64,000 bases of DNA from Oceanobacillus sp. Castelsardo (GCF_001659985.1 NZ_LYCS01000010.1:1-64000); one strand, 5' to 3'. Shown: positions 26,623-36,069, numbered from the stretch's first letter. The notes: generated from the sequence alone by a model not told the origin. Translations and numbers: made by a program.

Positions 26623-26795
26623 TCTAATTCACTCCTTTTCCTTTACAATACCCCTGTTAGATAGAAAATAACCATTACAAAGCTAGACTTCAATTAATAT
26701 TCAGATAATGATTCATTTAAAAAGCTTTCTAAAAGACGGATATGAATAAAGTAGTTGGGGATATTAAAGTTATCACAAAAAAGGAGTTCTAGATT

Positions 26796-27317
26796 ATGTC
26801 TTCCAAACTACGATATAGCCTTTTTAATATGTTACTCATAGTTATTCCTTGGTTATCCCTCATTTTTATCGGGAAACGAAACTTTAAGCGCTATTCCATG
26901 GTCGGAATAATCATCGTTTTTTTCGAAATCATTAACCATATAATAGGTAATAAAAAGAAGTGGTGGGTCTTTTATAATAAGAAAGGATCTTTTTTAGTCA
27001 ATGAGCTTCCATTTAGTATTGGTCCCTATATGCCAATTTCCATGTGGATTATGAAATATACTTATGGAAACTTCAAGAAATTTGTCATTACTAATATACT
27101 ATCTGATGGATTATTTGCATTCATAGTTATGGATATTCTAAAGAAGATAAGGATTATCAAACTTCATAAGTTAAACAAATTGCAATTTTTCTTTTATATC
27201 CATTATAAAGCTTACTTATTATATGGCATTCAGTACCTAAAAGAAAATTATGGGAATCTCATCTATAAAATACAAACTAAGATTAAAAATAGAGTTCGTC
27301 GTCTTATAAGTTCCTAA
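26796..27317 (+). CDS. Integral membrane protein of unknown function
   Basis: This 173-residue basic protein has four predicted membrane stretches (about 10-27, 35-52, 70-90 and 100-118) followed by a Lys/Arg-rich cytoplasmic tail (KIQTKIKNRVRRL). I do not recognise the family beyond a resemblance to uncharacterised Bacillus membrane proteins. ATG behind AAAAGGAG. It ends at its own terminator and stands alone. Confidence 0.7.
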   Translation: MSSKLRYSLFNMLLIVIPWLSLIFIGKRNFKRYSMVGIIIVFFEIINHIIGNKKKWWVFYNKKGSFLVNELPFSIGPYMPISMWIMKYTYGNFKKFVITNILSDGLFAFIVMDILKKIRIIKLHKLNKLQFFFYIHYKAYLLYGIQYLKENYGNLIYKIQTKIKNRVRRLISS

Positions 27318-27348
27318 AAAGCCATTCAACTTACACGGATGGCTTTTT
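27316..27348 (+). terminator. Terminator overlapping the stop of the membrane protein gene
   Basis: AAAAAGCCAT pairs with ATGGCTTTTT across a 13-base loop. Confidence 0.85.
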
Positions 27349-27367
27349 CCCATTCGTACAGTATTCC

Positions 27368-27396
27368 TTGTCAATACAATAAAGTTAGGGTATAGT
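27368..27396 (+). promoter_or_regulatory. Sigma-A promoter of arsR-sulP
   Basis: TTGTCA and TATAGT are separated by 17 bases, placed directly upstream of the operator palindrome, so a repressor bound there would block initiation or clearance. Confidence 0.75.
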
Positions 27397-27402
27397 TATA
27401 TT

Positions 27403-27428
27403 TATATATTCAAATATTTGAATATATA
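27403..27428. promoter_or_regulatory. Perfect 26-base palindrome, probable ArsR operator
   Basis: TATATATTCAAAT is followed by its exact complement. The ATTCAAAT-type half-site is characteristic of ArsR/SmtB operators. It covers the expected transcription start. Confidence 0.85.
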
Positions 27429-27450
27429 GGAATGAAAGGATGTTTTTACA

Positions 27451-27777
27451 TTGTGGTCAGATTTACAGGAGTTTAAAGCAGATTTTTTCAAAGCACTAGC
27501 TCATCCATTAAGAATTCGTATTTTAGAATTATTAGCAGAGGGTGATAAAAGTGTGAACGAAATACAGAATATTTTAAACAGTGAGGGGTCTAGTGTCTCT
27601 CAGCAATTAAGTGTATTACGAGCAAAAAATATTGTCGTTGGAACAAAGGATGGAAAAAGGGTTGTATATTCTCTAAGCGATCCTTCCATTATTAAATTAC
27701 TTGATGTTGCAAAGGAAATTTTTGATAATCATCTAATTAATACGATTTCTATGTATAAAGAATTGGATAAAAAATAA
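27451..27777 (+). CDS. ArsR-family repressor
   Basis: This 108-residue winged helix protein shows KALAHPLRIRILELLAEGDKSVNEIQNIL and the recognition helix SSVSQQLSVLRAKNIVVGTKDG. It contains no Cys at all, so the ELCVCD-type metal site of ArsR/CadC is absent and thiol-based sensing is excluded; the signal must be something else. TTG start behind GAAAGGA. It is followed 37 bases later by a SulP anion transporter, and a perfect 26-base palindrome lies over the start site, so autorepression with control of sulP is likely. Confidence 0.88.
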   Translation: MWSDLQEFKADFFKALAHPLRIRILELLAEGDKSVNEIQNILNSEGSSVSQQLSVLRAKNIVVGTKDGKRVVYSLSDPSIIKLLDVAKEIFDNHLINTISMYKELDKK

Positions 27778-27814
27778 AGCTTTAATAATAAATTAAAGGG
27801 GCTCGAATATAGGT

Positions 27815-29569
27815 ATGAAGGAGCTTTTGTTTAAACGTTTTAACGGTTATTCATGGAGTCATTTTCAAAAGGATCTTCTTTCAGGGACAATCGTCGGAGT
27901 TATCGCAATACCATTGGCCATGGCTTTTGCTATCGCATCTGGCGTGAAACCAGAGTATGGTATTTACACCTCTTGCATTGCAGGGATTATTATTTCAATA
28001 CTTGGTGGTTCGAAATTTCAAATCGGGGGTCCTACTGGGGCTTTTGTTCCCATTCTACTTGGCATCGTCATCACTTATGGCTATGAAGATTTATTACTTG
28101 CTGGATTATTAGCTGGAATTATGCTTTGTATCATGGGATTTTTCAAACTAGGCTCTTTAATAAAATATATTCCACGTCCAGTAACGATTGGCTTTACTTC
28201 AGGAATTGCTGTCATTATATTTTCTGGGCAAATTGGTAATTTCCTAGGGTTATCCGATATAGAGAAACATGAAAAATTCATCGATAACATGAAAGAAATT
28301 TTTCTTCATCTAAATTCTATTAATCTATATAGTATTATCACAGCTATCGTTTGTTTAGTAGTCATTTTAATTACACCAAAGTTATTTCCCAAAATACCAG
28401 GGTCAATTATTGGTCTTATTGTCTCCACTATTATTGCGATGATCTTTTTAAAAAATAACATTCCCACAATCGGTTCGACTTATGGAAATATTCCGAGCCA
28501 ACTACCAACATTTCAATTTCCAGAAATAACATTGGAACGAATCATATATTTAATAGGTCCTGCCTTTACCATCGCTGCACTGGGTGGGATTGAATCTTTA
28601 TTATCAGCAGTAGTTGCCGATGGAATGACTAACAGTAAACATAATAGTAACCGAGAATTAGTTGGCCAAGGTGTTGCGAATATCGTTACACCTTTATTTG
28701 GTGGTATTCCTGCTACAGGAGCAATTGCAAGAACCGCAACCAACATTAAGTCTGGAGCAGTTTCCCGCATGTCAGGTGTTATTCATGGAGTATTTGTCTT
28801 AATGACTGTCCTTATCTTTGCACCTTATGCCTCGCAAATTCCGTTAGCAAGTATGGCGCCAGTCTTAATGATTGTGGCATGGAATATGGCAGAAAGGAAA
28901 CAGTTTGCGCATTTATTAAAATTAAAAACTGGAGACTCTCTCGTTCTATTGGTTACATTCCTTTTGACTGTATTTACTAGTATCACAACGGCTGTATTAG
29001 TAGGTCTTATTCTGGCACTTGTACTATTTGCAAAACGAATGAGTAACATTTCGATTGTTTCCAAAGTACTTCCTGACCATAGCAATCAACATGAAACCGT
29101 ACAATCACATGTTGTCAGCGATTCTCATGATTGTCCACAAATTAGCATCTATACCATTGAAGGGCCGCTTTTCTTCGGTGCGGCGCAACTTTTTGAACAA
29201 CGTGTCATGGAGTCTATTCATTACAAACCAAACGTGTTGATTTTACGGATGGGAAAAGTTCCATTTATGGATACAACAGGAGAAGCCAATTTTAGAAATA
29301 TCGTTCAATACTTTAGGAAAAATGATGGAATCATCCTTATTTCTGGTCTCCAACCAGAAATAAAAGAGCAAATGAGATTATCAGGTTTATACAAGGTAGT
29401 AGGAGAAGAACATATATTTGAACGGACTGGGGAAGCAATTAATTATGCGTTAACTACAATTAATTATAAAAAGTGTTTCGGATGTAAACATTTTGCTTTT
29501 CACGAATGTGATCAACTTTCGAGTACAGGCACTTTAGATAAAAGGGAATTAAATATAGCCCAAAAATAG
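27815..29569 (+). CDS. SulP-family anion permease with STAS domain
   Basis: This 584-residue protein has 12-14 membrane helices (about 20-410; GTIVGVIAIPLAMAFAIASG, GGSKFQIGGPTGAF, GGIPATGAIARTATNI) and a cytosolic STAS domain (about 440-545). SulP members move sulfate, bicarbonate or other anions. An unusual tail carries a Cys/His cluster, CFGCKHFAFHEC (about 553-566), that could bind metal. The ATG is preceded by AAAGGGG at longish spacing. It is in an operon with arsR. Sulfate versus bicarbonate cannot be decided here. Confidence 0.88.
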   Translation: MKELLFKRFNGYSWSHFQKDLLSGTIVGVIAIPLAMAFAIASGVKPEYGIYTSCIAGIIISILGGSKFQIGGPTGAFVPILLGIVITYGYEDLLLAGLLAGIMLCIMGFFKLGSLIKYIPRPVTIGFTSGIAVIIFSGQIGNFLGLSDIEKHEKFIDNMKEIFLHLNSINLYSIITAIVCLVVILITPKLFPKIPGSIIGLIVSTIIAMIFLKNNIPTIGSTYGNIPSQLPTFQFPEITLERIIYLIGPAFTIAALGGIESLLSAVVADGMTNSKHNSNRELVGQGVANIVTPLFGGIPATGAIARTATNIKSGAVSRMSGVIHGVFVLMTVLIFAPYASQIPLASMAPVLMIVAWNMAERKQFAHLLKLKTGDSLVLLVTFLLTVFTSITTAVLVGLILALVLFAKRMSNISIVSKVLPDHSNQHETVQSHVVSDSHDCPQISIYTIEGPLFFGAAQLFEQRVMESIHYKPNVLILRMGKVPFMDTTGEANFRNIVQYFRKNDGIILISGLQPEIKEQMRLSGLYKVVGEEHIFERTGEAINYALTTINYKKCFGCKHFAFHECDQLSSTGTLDKRELNIAQK

Positions 29570-29571
29570 GA

Positions 29572-29603
29572 GGGGTTGGGGAGGTGTAATGTCCCCCTAC
29601 CCC
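29572..29603. terminator. GC-rich hairpin between sulP and the thioesterase gene
   Basis: GGGG-TT-GGGGA pairs with TCCCC-CTA-CCCC between convergent genes; the right arm overlaps the last codons of the thioesterase gene. Confidence 0.7.
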
Positions 29604-30061
29604 ATTGCTTTTTCAAGAATTTCATAAATTTCTGGTGCTACTTTATTTATTCGCACTGGTTTCCAATCACGGTCTACCCACATATGTTTTGATGTTCCTG
29701 TCGCAAGTAACTCACCAAATGGTTCCATTGTTTCGCCTATTTCCTGTGAAAATTCGTCTTCACTAATTCTTCTCACTTCATAACAAAACTCAATTCGTAC
29801 TGGAGAATATTTTGTTACTTTAGAAAAGATTGCAACACAGTCGTCATAATGGGCAGATTTCTTATACTGAACGGTTATGTCTAAAACTGGAAGCAAGACT
29901 CCCAATTCCTCCATTTTACGATAAGCAAATCCATGCTGACGAATCCATTCTGTTCGGCTTACCTCAAACCATGTTACATAATTCCCGTGATGAACGACAC
30001 CCATTTGATCTGTATCTTTATATTGGACACGCATATTTTCTTGATGCCATCTATCTGTCAT
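29597..30061 (-). CDS. Acyl-CoA thioesterase, 4-hydroxybenzoyl-CoA/YbgC type
   Basis: This 154-residue hotdog-fold protein has the catalytic stretch YKDTDQMGVVHHGNYVTWFE, whose Asp is the nucleophile/base, and the later ITVQYKKSAHYDD strand. YbgC-type enzymes hydrolyse short acyl-CoA or acyl-ACP thioesters. The ATG follows GGGGAG. It is the last gene of a run fabF - acyl-CoA ligase - thioesterase, all on the minus strand with gaps of 11-21 bases, so it probably acts on products of its neighbours. Confidence 0.88.
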   Translation of the reverse strand: MTDRWHQENMRVQYKDTDQMGVVHHGNYVTWFEVSRTEWIRQHGFAYRKMEELGVLLPVLDITVQYKKSAHYDDCVAIFSKVTKYSPVRIEFCYEVRRISEDEFSQEIGETMEPFGELLATGTSKHMWVDRDWKPVRINKVAPEIYEILEKAMG

Positions 30062-30082
30062 TATTGTCTCCCCTAACTGTTT

Positions 30083-31804
30083 CTATTTAGCTAATCTTTC
30101 TTTGGCAATATCTTTGAGACGGAATTTCTGTACTTTTCCAGTACTTGTCATTGGCCATTCGGATACTTTAACAAACCATACATGACGTGGTATTTTAAAC
30201 TTGGCAAGTCGAGAAGAACACCATTCTATTATATCTCTTCTTGTACAAGATTCGTCTAGTTTAAGCTCGATAAACGCTGCTCCTATTTCCGTTGTTAAAG
30301 AATCGTGCACCCCTATGACATTAACCTGACTAACTGCTGGATGCTCGGAAATGACGACTTCTACTTCACGTGGAGACACTAATTCTCCAGAAACTTTGTA
30401 CATTTCCTTACTTCTTCCAAGAAGCTGAATATAGCCGTTTTCGTCGATTTTTCCCACATCTCCAGTACGTAACCATCCATCTTTATCAATTACGGACGCT
30501 GTTTCCTCAGGTTTCTTATAATAGCCATGCGTTACTGTATTTCCCCTTACTACAAGTTCACCAATAGAACCTGCGGGCAACGTTTTTCTTGTATCTGGAT
30601 CAATCGTTTTATATTGAACATTACTTCCATTAAATTCAGGCACACTACTAGAACCACCTAGTTTTGGACGTCCTACTCTTGTAGAAATCCGTTCTAAAGG
30701 ATCCCCAATTTCCGTTGTTACCCCTGAGGAAGAAACCTCTGTTTGTCCATAACCTGTAATTATTTCTGTTAATCCCAATACATCCATTGCTTTTTGCCAT
30801 ACAGGTACGGGGGCAGGCGCTGCACCACACCACATGGCAAAAAGGCTGGATAAATCAAACTCGGAAACACGAGGATGATTTAACAATGGAACCAAAGTAG
30901 ATGGCACACATAAATAATCATTTGCTTTATATTTTTCCATTAATTGTAAAGACTGAAGTGGGGACGAACCGAGAGCCGAAATAAACGAACCCCCAACAAA
31001 GGACATAGCAAAAATTGCTTCAATAATCGCAAAGCAGTGATAAAACGGCAATGGTGCGAATGTTACGCGACCATCTTCAATTGCTCTACTCATACAGGTG
31101 GCATAACCAGCACGGAGAAGCATGTCATCCGTTAACATGACACCCTTTGGATTTCCTGTTGAGCCAGATGTATACATAATAATGGCTACTTCATCTGGGT
31201 AACGAGACTCATTCCATCTTTGTTGGAACTCCTTATCGGAAACGGTATCCGCCCCTTTTAGAAAGTCATCCCAAAGGAGAAAACGCTTATCGATGGAATC
31301 TTTCTCATCAGTTGGTATACATACCACTTTTTCTAGTTGACTATTCTCCCGAAATTCTGGGGTATCCAGTAATTCCTCTATTACTTCTGCATGATGTTTA
31401 TCTTTCACCTTTTGTTGTACTAGCAAATACTGTGTGTCCGATTGGGAAACAATATATCCTAATTCACCTTTCGTAAGCATCGCATTAATTGGAATAAACA
31501 CCGCTCCGACCATGGATGATGCAATCATCAATGATGGATAGGTGGAATCATTATTCATTAAAACCGCGATATGATCTCTTCGTTTTACTCCAAGTTTCAT
31601 AAACGCCTTCGCATATTGAACTGCCAGGTCCCATATTTCCCCGTATGTTAATTCTTCTTCATTTATGTAAATATACGGTCTGTCTTTATACTCTCGGCAT
31701 GATTTTTCGAAATGTTTTGCAATGGTATCTCTAGGCCAAATTGGATAGAGATTTTCCAAAGCCTTTCTTCTTTCTGTTACACTTAATATCGTTTTTGTAG
31801 ACAA
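30083..31804 (-). CDS. Acyl-CoA synthetase (AMP-forming)
   Basis: This 573-residue ANL-superfamily ligase shows P-loop IIMYTSGSTGNPKGVML, GYGQTE, the hinge and ATP-binding LRTGDVGKIDENGYIQLLGRSKEMYK and the C-terminal catalytic Lys in STGKVQKF. It activates a carboxylic acid, probably a fatty acid, to its CoA ester. TTG start behind GAGGTGAG. It lies between a FabF-type condensing enzyme and a thioesterase in one apparent operon. Chain-length preference cannot be read. Confidence 0.9.
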   Translation of the reverse strand: MSTKTILSVTERRKALENLYPIWPRDTIAKHFEKSCREYKDRPYIYINEEELTYGEIWDLAVQYAKAFMKLGVKRRDHIAVLMNNDSTYPSLMIASSMVGAVFIPINAMLTKGELGYIVSQSDTQYLLVQQKVKDKHHAEVIEELLDTPEFRENSQLEKVVCIPTDEKDSIDKRFLLWDDFLKGADTVSDKEFQQRWNESRYPDEVAIIMYTSGSTGNPKGVMLTDDMLLRAGYATCMSRAIEDGRVTFAPLPFYHCFAIIEAIFAMSFVGGSFISALGSSPLQSLQLMEKYKANDYLCVPSTLVPLLNHPRVSEFDLSSLFAMWCGAAPAPVPVWQKAMDVLGLTEIITGYGQTEVSSSGVTTEIGDPLERISTRVGRPKLGGSSSVPEFNGSNVQYKTIDPDTRKTLPAGSIGELVVRGNTVTHGYYKKPEETASVIDKDGWLRTGDVGKIDENGYIQLLGRSKEMYKVSGELVSPREVEVVISEHPAVSQVNVIGVHDSLTTEIGAAFIELKLDESCTRRDIIEWCSSRLAKFKIPRHVWFVKVSEWPMTSTGKVQKFRLKDIAKERLAK

Positions 31805-31815
31805 TCAATCTCACC

Positions 31816-33045
31816 TCATATCTTTTTAAAAGCAATAACCGCATTATGTCCACCAAATCCAAAACCATTGGATAAGGCAATTTCTATAGTACCCTCTACC
31901 GCTTGATTCGCAACATAATCTAAATCACATTCCGGATCAGGTTTTTCCAAATTAATCGTCGGCGGGAAAATATTGTTCTTCATACTATTTAGCGTAATAA
32001 TGGCCTCAACAGCTCCTGCTGCTCCAAACATGTGGCCAGTCATGGATTTAGTAGAACTTACTTTAAGTCGATAGGCATGATTACCGAATACTTCTTTTAT
32101 TGCTTTCGTCTCCGATATATCTCCAGTTGGTGTACTTGTCCCATGAGCATTAATGTAATCAACATCTTCTGGTTTTATTTCTGCCCTTTCTATCGCTAAT
32201 TTCATTGCTTTTGCTGCACCTTGATAATCTGGTGCTGTAATATGATACGCATCTGTTGTACTACCATACCCAACAATTTCACCAAGTATCGTGGCACCGC
32301 GATCTTTTGCATGTTCATATTCTTCCAGAAATAAAACACCCGCACCTTCTGACATAACAAAGCCGTCTCGGTCTCTATCAAATGGACGTGAAGCCTTCTC
32401 CGGCTCTTCATTCTTTGTTGACATGGCACGCATTTTTGAAAAACCCGCAAAGTAAAGCGGAGTAATGGTCGCCTCTGCTCCACCAGCTAAAATCGCATCT
32501 GAATATCCATGGGCAATGTTGAAATAAGCTTCTCCTATTGCATGATTACTCGTTGCACATGCAGAAACCGTTGCTAAACTAGGTCCACGAAACCCGGTCT
32601 TAATCGCTACTAATCCAGAAACCATATTATGAATGGACGTAGGAATTAAGAATGGTGATACCCTTTTAGCCCCTTTTTCCAACATGATTTTGTGATTATG
32701 TAACAGTGTTTGTAATCCTCCAGCACCTGAACCAATATAAATTCCTACACGGTCCTTATCCACACCATCCATATCGATGTTAGATTCTTCCAAAGCTTGC
32801 ATCGCTGCAGCATATCCATACTGTGTAAATAAATCATATTTTTTTAAGTCCTTTGCATCCGGGTAGTTTTCTATAGTAAAATCATCAATAGTTCCAGCCA
32901 TTTGAGTTTGAATATCTTTAAATTCCTCTGAGTTCAGCGTTTTGATGCCCGAATTCCCACTTTTAATGCTGTTCCATAGCGTTTCCACATCATTGCCAAG
33001 TGGGGAAACAACTCCTGTACCTGTTACAACAACCCTTCTTTTCAA
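31816..33045 (-). CDS. Beta-ketoacyl-ACP synthase, FabF type (probable second copy)
   Basis: This 409-residue condensing enzyme has the Cys-His-His triad: C163 in TVSACATSNHA, the first His in YINAHGTSTPTGD and the second in KSMTGHMFGAAGA. GFGFGGHNA lies near the C-terminus. It elongates acyl-ACP with malonyl-ACP. The housekeeping fabF normally sits with fabH; here it leads an operon with an acyl-CoA ligase and a thioesterase, so this is probably a specialised paralogue (inference). TTG start behind GGAAGGAAG. Confidence 0.9.
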   Translation of the reverse strand: MKRRVVVTGTGVVSPLGNDVETLWNSIKSGNSGIKTLNSEEFKDIQTQMAGTIDDFTIENYPDAKDLKKYDLFTQYGYAAAMQALEESNIDMDGVDKDRVGIYIGSGAGGLQTLLHNHKIMLEKGAKRVSPFLIPTSIHNMVSGLVAIKTGFRGPSLATVSACATSNHAIGEAYFNIAHGYSDAILAGGAEATITPLYFAGFSKMRAMSTKNEEPEKASRPFDRDRDGFVMSEGAGVLFLEEYEHAKDRGATILGEIVGYGSTTDAYHITAPDYQGAAKAMKLAIERAEIKPEDVDYINAHGTSTPTGDISETKAIKEVFGNHAYRLKVSSTKSMTGHMFGAAGAVEAIITLNSMKNNIFPPTINLEKPDPECDLDYVANQAVEGTIEIALSNGFGFGGHNAVIAFKKI

Positions 33046-33197
33046 GGTACTCTTCCTTCCTGAAAATATTTACTATTACCATAATACAATGAATTGAAGT
33101 AATTCAACTAATTGGATTATGTTTTTTTATCGCCAAACCTTTTCCACGTATAAACTTTATTAATGTTAAGAATATAAAGACGTGATAAAAGAATGAT

Positions 33198-33243
33198 TAG
33201 AAAACTTTGCATTCGCTATTAGGCTTGGCAAATGCCTTAATTA
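33198..33243. repeat. Dispersed GCATTCG...CGAATGC element, copy 2
   Basis: TTAGAAAACTTTGCATTCGC and GGCAAATGCCTTA match the copy at 20284-20335. Shorter traces of TTAGAAAACTT occur near 14642 and 61422. The intergenic stretch from 33046 to 33330 holds this and a terminator, nothing else. Confidence 0.5.
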
Positions 33244-33291
33244 CGATTATGCAGGGAGTATGTTCGCTCTAAACTTTCCTAACTGCTAAAA

Positions 33292-33318
33292 AAAGCAAAG
33301 GGAGCCCCCTTTGCTTTA
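33292..33318 (-). terminator. Terminator of the helical-repeat protein gene
   Basis: AAAGCAAAGGG and CCCTTTGCTTT flank a 5-base loop, just past the stop on the minus strand. Confidence 0.85.
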
Positions 33319-33330
33319 AAAATTTCTAAC

Positions 33331-34701
33331 CTATCTAACTACTTTCTCTAACTCATTCACAAACGCAGGTTTTCGGCCGTAAGTTTGCTTCAGTTCTTTT
33401 ACTAGCCCTTTAAATTTTGATTCGCCGCACGCTTCCTTAAATACAGTAAGCTTTCTACATACATTACGATATTTTTTTCTTTCCGAAGCATGGTCTGCTT
33501 CGAATCTAATATATTTTGTAAATATATCTTCTACCTTATCAGGAAAATCATTTATTAAATATGGATAGAGCTCTACAATAGTAATCGGTGATTGTTCACA
33601 GTATATCAACACTTTATCACTTCTGTTTTCTGTTTTTGCTATATACACGTAAACATGTGGTAAATAGCCTGATTTATTTTCAAGAACCTCAAATATCTTA
33701 TCTAAAACTCCATTCCATTCCTCTTCTGAATATAAATCTTTTAGTTTTGCGTAAGCTTCGTATTCATTATCATAAACAAAATCAAGTAACACTTCTTTTT
33801 GTTTTTCCATATCTTCTGTCGCTTCATAAATTTGCAGTCGGTATTGTTTCCACTTCTTTACAAGGCCTGGATAGTCACTATCATTTTCCTCACCATCTTC
33901 ACATATCTTTAAGGCGGCCTCATAATTCCCATTAGCCATTTCTTTTTCAATAGCTAATTTTCTAAACTCATCGAAATCTAAGTTGTCATTAATAAGTTGC
34001 TCTGCTTTCTCTAATTCCCCATTTCTTTCTAAAACCTTCAACTGTAATTGGTTAATGGACTGCTGATCATAGTCTGAAGATCTTGAGGAGATAGTAGATA
34101 TATCAGCAAATAGTTTTTCCAATGTTTCTTCCAATTTCCGTCTTGAATTGACTCGAGCAGAATAAATAGTACAAACATCTAAAAGTTCATATCGAATATT
34201 ACTCCAACCATCGTATCGTTTTTGCATGGATTCCTTCAAGATAAGTTGGAACATATTGTCCTGTATGCGGAGATCTGTAGATACTAGAATCATAGATGAC
34301 GCATCTTTAAGAAGCGTGATACTTTCATTTACTATATACCCGACTTCACCACCTGAATCATCGGCGTACTGGAGCATATCAATGACGATGGAAAGCACCG
34401 AAATTCCTAATCGAATAGCAGTATCTTCTTCTCCGTTTACTAATTTTTCCCTACCTTTGTCAAGGACCATCTCCGCTCCTTGCAATGCAGCATGTACATT
34501 TCTCCATGAAATAAATCCTTGCCTTTTATTCTCGTTTATATATTTTCTAATTAGTTGTTTACTAGCTTTTACTTCATCATTTGGAGTTAAAAGCTTAAAC
34601 TCCGCTTTTCTTTCAACATCCTCGTCCCCTTCTACTAGATATAGCACTAATTCCACTAATTCATCTTTCGAAAGCTTCGATACCTTTTTCTGTAAATCCA
34701 A
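33331..34701 (-). CDS. Large helical-repeat protein, function unknown
   Basis: This 456-residue acidic, almost entirely alpha-helical protein has spaced helix pairs (for example LEKAEQLINDNLDFDEF, NGNYEAALKICEDGE, KDLYSEEEWNGVLDKI) that look like TPR/HEAT-type repeats. It resembles the C-terminal half of SWIM zinc-finger or DUF6880-type proteins, but no SWIM Cys/His motif is present. It probably mediates protein contacts. TTG start behind GGAGAGGAG. It stands alone with its own terminator. Confidence 0.7.
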   Translation of the reverse strand: MDLQKKVSKLSKDELVELVLYLVEGDEDVERKAEFKLLTPNDEVKASKQLIRKYINENKRQGFISWRNVHAALQGAEMVLDKGREKLVNGEEDTAIRLGISVLSIVIDMLQYADDSGGEVGYIVNESITLLKDASSMILVSTDLRIQDNMFQLILKESMQKRYDGWSNIRYELLDVCTIYSARVNSRRKLEETLEKLFADISTISSRSSDYDQQSINQLQLKVLERNGELEKAEQLINDNLDFDEFRKLAIEKEMANGNYEAALKICEDGEENDSDYPGLVKKWKQYRLQIYEATEDMEKQKEVLLDFVYDNEYEAYAKLKDLYSEEEWNGVLDKIFEVLENKSGYLPHVYVYIAKTENRSDKVLIYCEQSPITIVELYPYLINDFPDKVEDIFTKYIRFEADHASERKKYRNVCRKLTVFKEACGESKFKGLVKELKQTYGRKPAFVNELEKVVR

Positions 34702-35037
34702 ATCTCGGACTCCTCTCCAAAAAAGCGAAAACGATTTATTTTTAGTGTAACATATTCTGAATTATCTTTCGAAGCGAATTATTTTCTGAAAACTCCGCAC
34801 CCTATATTGGACTTTAGCGAATGGTTAAGTTTTATTTCGGTAGGATAAGAAAGTGTATTTGCATATCGTATTGCGGATGATTAGCCAAATGACCTAAAAG
34901 TAGCAAAAGATGAAGAATTTTAATATGTCATAAGGAATTTCAGAAAGTTGTAAAAATCAGTATGCCACGTTTGATTTATTAGGAAAAATTATTTAAAGTT
35001 ATATCAGTAGATGAGTTAATTTAAAGGAGGACATAGA
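34702..35037. other. Gene-free stretch upstream of ddh
   Basis: This 336-base AT-rich region was checked for a lysine riboswitch because ddh follows. No conserved L-box core or strong terminator was seen. It ends with the ddh ribosome site AAAGGAGG. Confidence 0.5.
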
Positions 35038-36024
35038 ATGGCTAACAAAATCAAACTAGGAATCGTTGGTTACGGTAATCTAGGAAAAGGTGCAGTCAAA
35101 GCGATTAAAGAAACTCCTGATATGGAATTAGTAGCAGTTTTTACAAGAAGGGAACCTGAATCTCTACCACTAAACGAACCTGGTGTTAAAGCTGTACATA
35201 TATCAGATGCTATGAATTATAAAGATGAAATAGATGTTATGCTACTTTGTGGAGGTTCTGCAACGGATTTACCTGAACAAACCCCACACTTTGCAAGCAT
35301 GTTCAATACCGTTGATAGTTTCGACACACATGCAAAAATCCCTGAATTTTACCAATCTGTGGATGAAGTAGCAAGTAAAAGTAATACAACTGCTATCATC
35401 TCAGTAGGGTGGGACCCAGGTTTATTCTCCATTAACCGTGTGATGGCAGATGCAATCATTCCAAATGGGGAAAACTATACATTCTGGGGTAAAGGCCTAA
35501 GCCAAGGACACTCTGATGCGGTAAGAAGAGTAAATGGAGTAAAGAATGGCGTACAATATACAATCCCTTCCGAAAAGGCGATTGAAAAAGTACGTAGTGG
35601 AGAAAATCCAAAATTAGAAACAGCTGAGAAACACAATCGCGTTTGCTACATCGTACCAGAAGATGGTGCGGACACAGGAGCAATCGAAAACGAAATTAAA
35701 ACAATGCCAAACTATTTTGCTGACTATAACACAGAAGTCCATTTTATCACAGAAGAAGAATTAAAACGCGACCATTCCAAAGCACCACATGGTGGGTTCG
35801 TAATTCGTGGTGGTAACACAGGAGAAAACAACAAACAAATTTATGAATTTTCTCTTAAACTAGACAGCAATCCTGAATTCACTGCTAGCGTGTTAGTGGC
35901 GTATGCCCGAGCAGCGCATCGCCTAAGTCAAGAAAAACAATACGGTGCAAAAACCGTTTATGATGTAGCACCAGCATACATCTCACCACGTTCACAGGAA
36001 GAATTAAGAAGAGATCATTTATAA
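35038..36024 (+). CDS. ddh: meso-Diaminopimelate D-dehydrogenase
   Basis: This 328-residue NADPH-dependent enzyme makes meso-diaminopimelate from tetrahydrodipicolinate in one step. It shows the N-terminal Rossmann GIVGYGNLGKG, CGGSATDLPEQ, NTVDSFDTHAKIP, SVGWDPGLFSINR, GLSQGHSDAVRR and HGGFVIRGG, all diagnostic of Ddh. Length matches (about 326). The ATG follows consensus AAAGGAGG. Meso-DAP feeds peptidoglycan and lysine; the dehydrogenase bypass is present in only some bacilli. A strong terminator follows, so it is monocistronic. Confidence 0.96.
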   Translation: MANKIKLGIVGYGNLGKGAVKAIKETPDMELVAVFTRREPESLPLNEPGVKAVHISDAMNYKDEIDVMLLCGGSATDLPEQTPHFASMFNTVDSFDTHAKIPEFYQSVDEVASKSNTTAIISVGWDPGLFSINRVMADAIIPNGENYTFWGKGLSQGHSDAVRRVNGVKNGVQYTIPSEKAIEKVRSGENPKLETAEKHNRVCYIVPEDGADTGAIENEIKTMPNYFADYNTEVHFITEEELKRDHSKAPHGGFVIRGGNTGENNKQIYEFSLKLDSNPEFTASVLVAYARAAHRLSQEKQYGAKTVYDVAPAYISPRSQEELRRDHL

Positions 36025-36031
36025 GATGAAT

Positions 36032-36069
36032 AATCCCCCCTACTTTTTTTGAAGTAGGGGGATTTTTTT
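36032..36069 (+). terminator. Terminator of ddh
   Basis: AATCCCCCCTAC pairs with GTAGGGGGATT, followed by seven T. Confidence 0.92.

Noticed and set aside
34702-35037. Lysine riboswitch before ddh
   Set aside because: No L-box core or expression platform could be found by eye.
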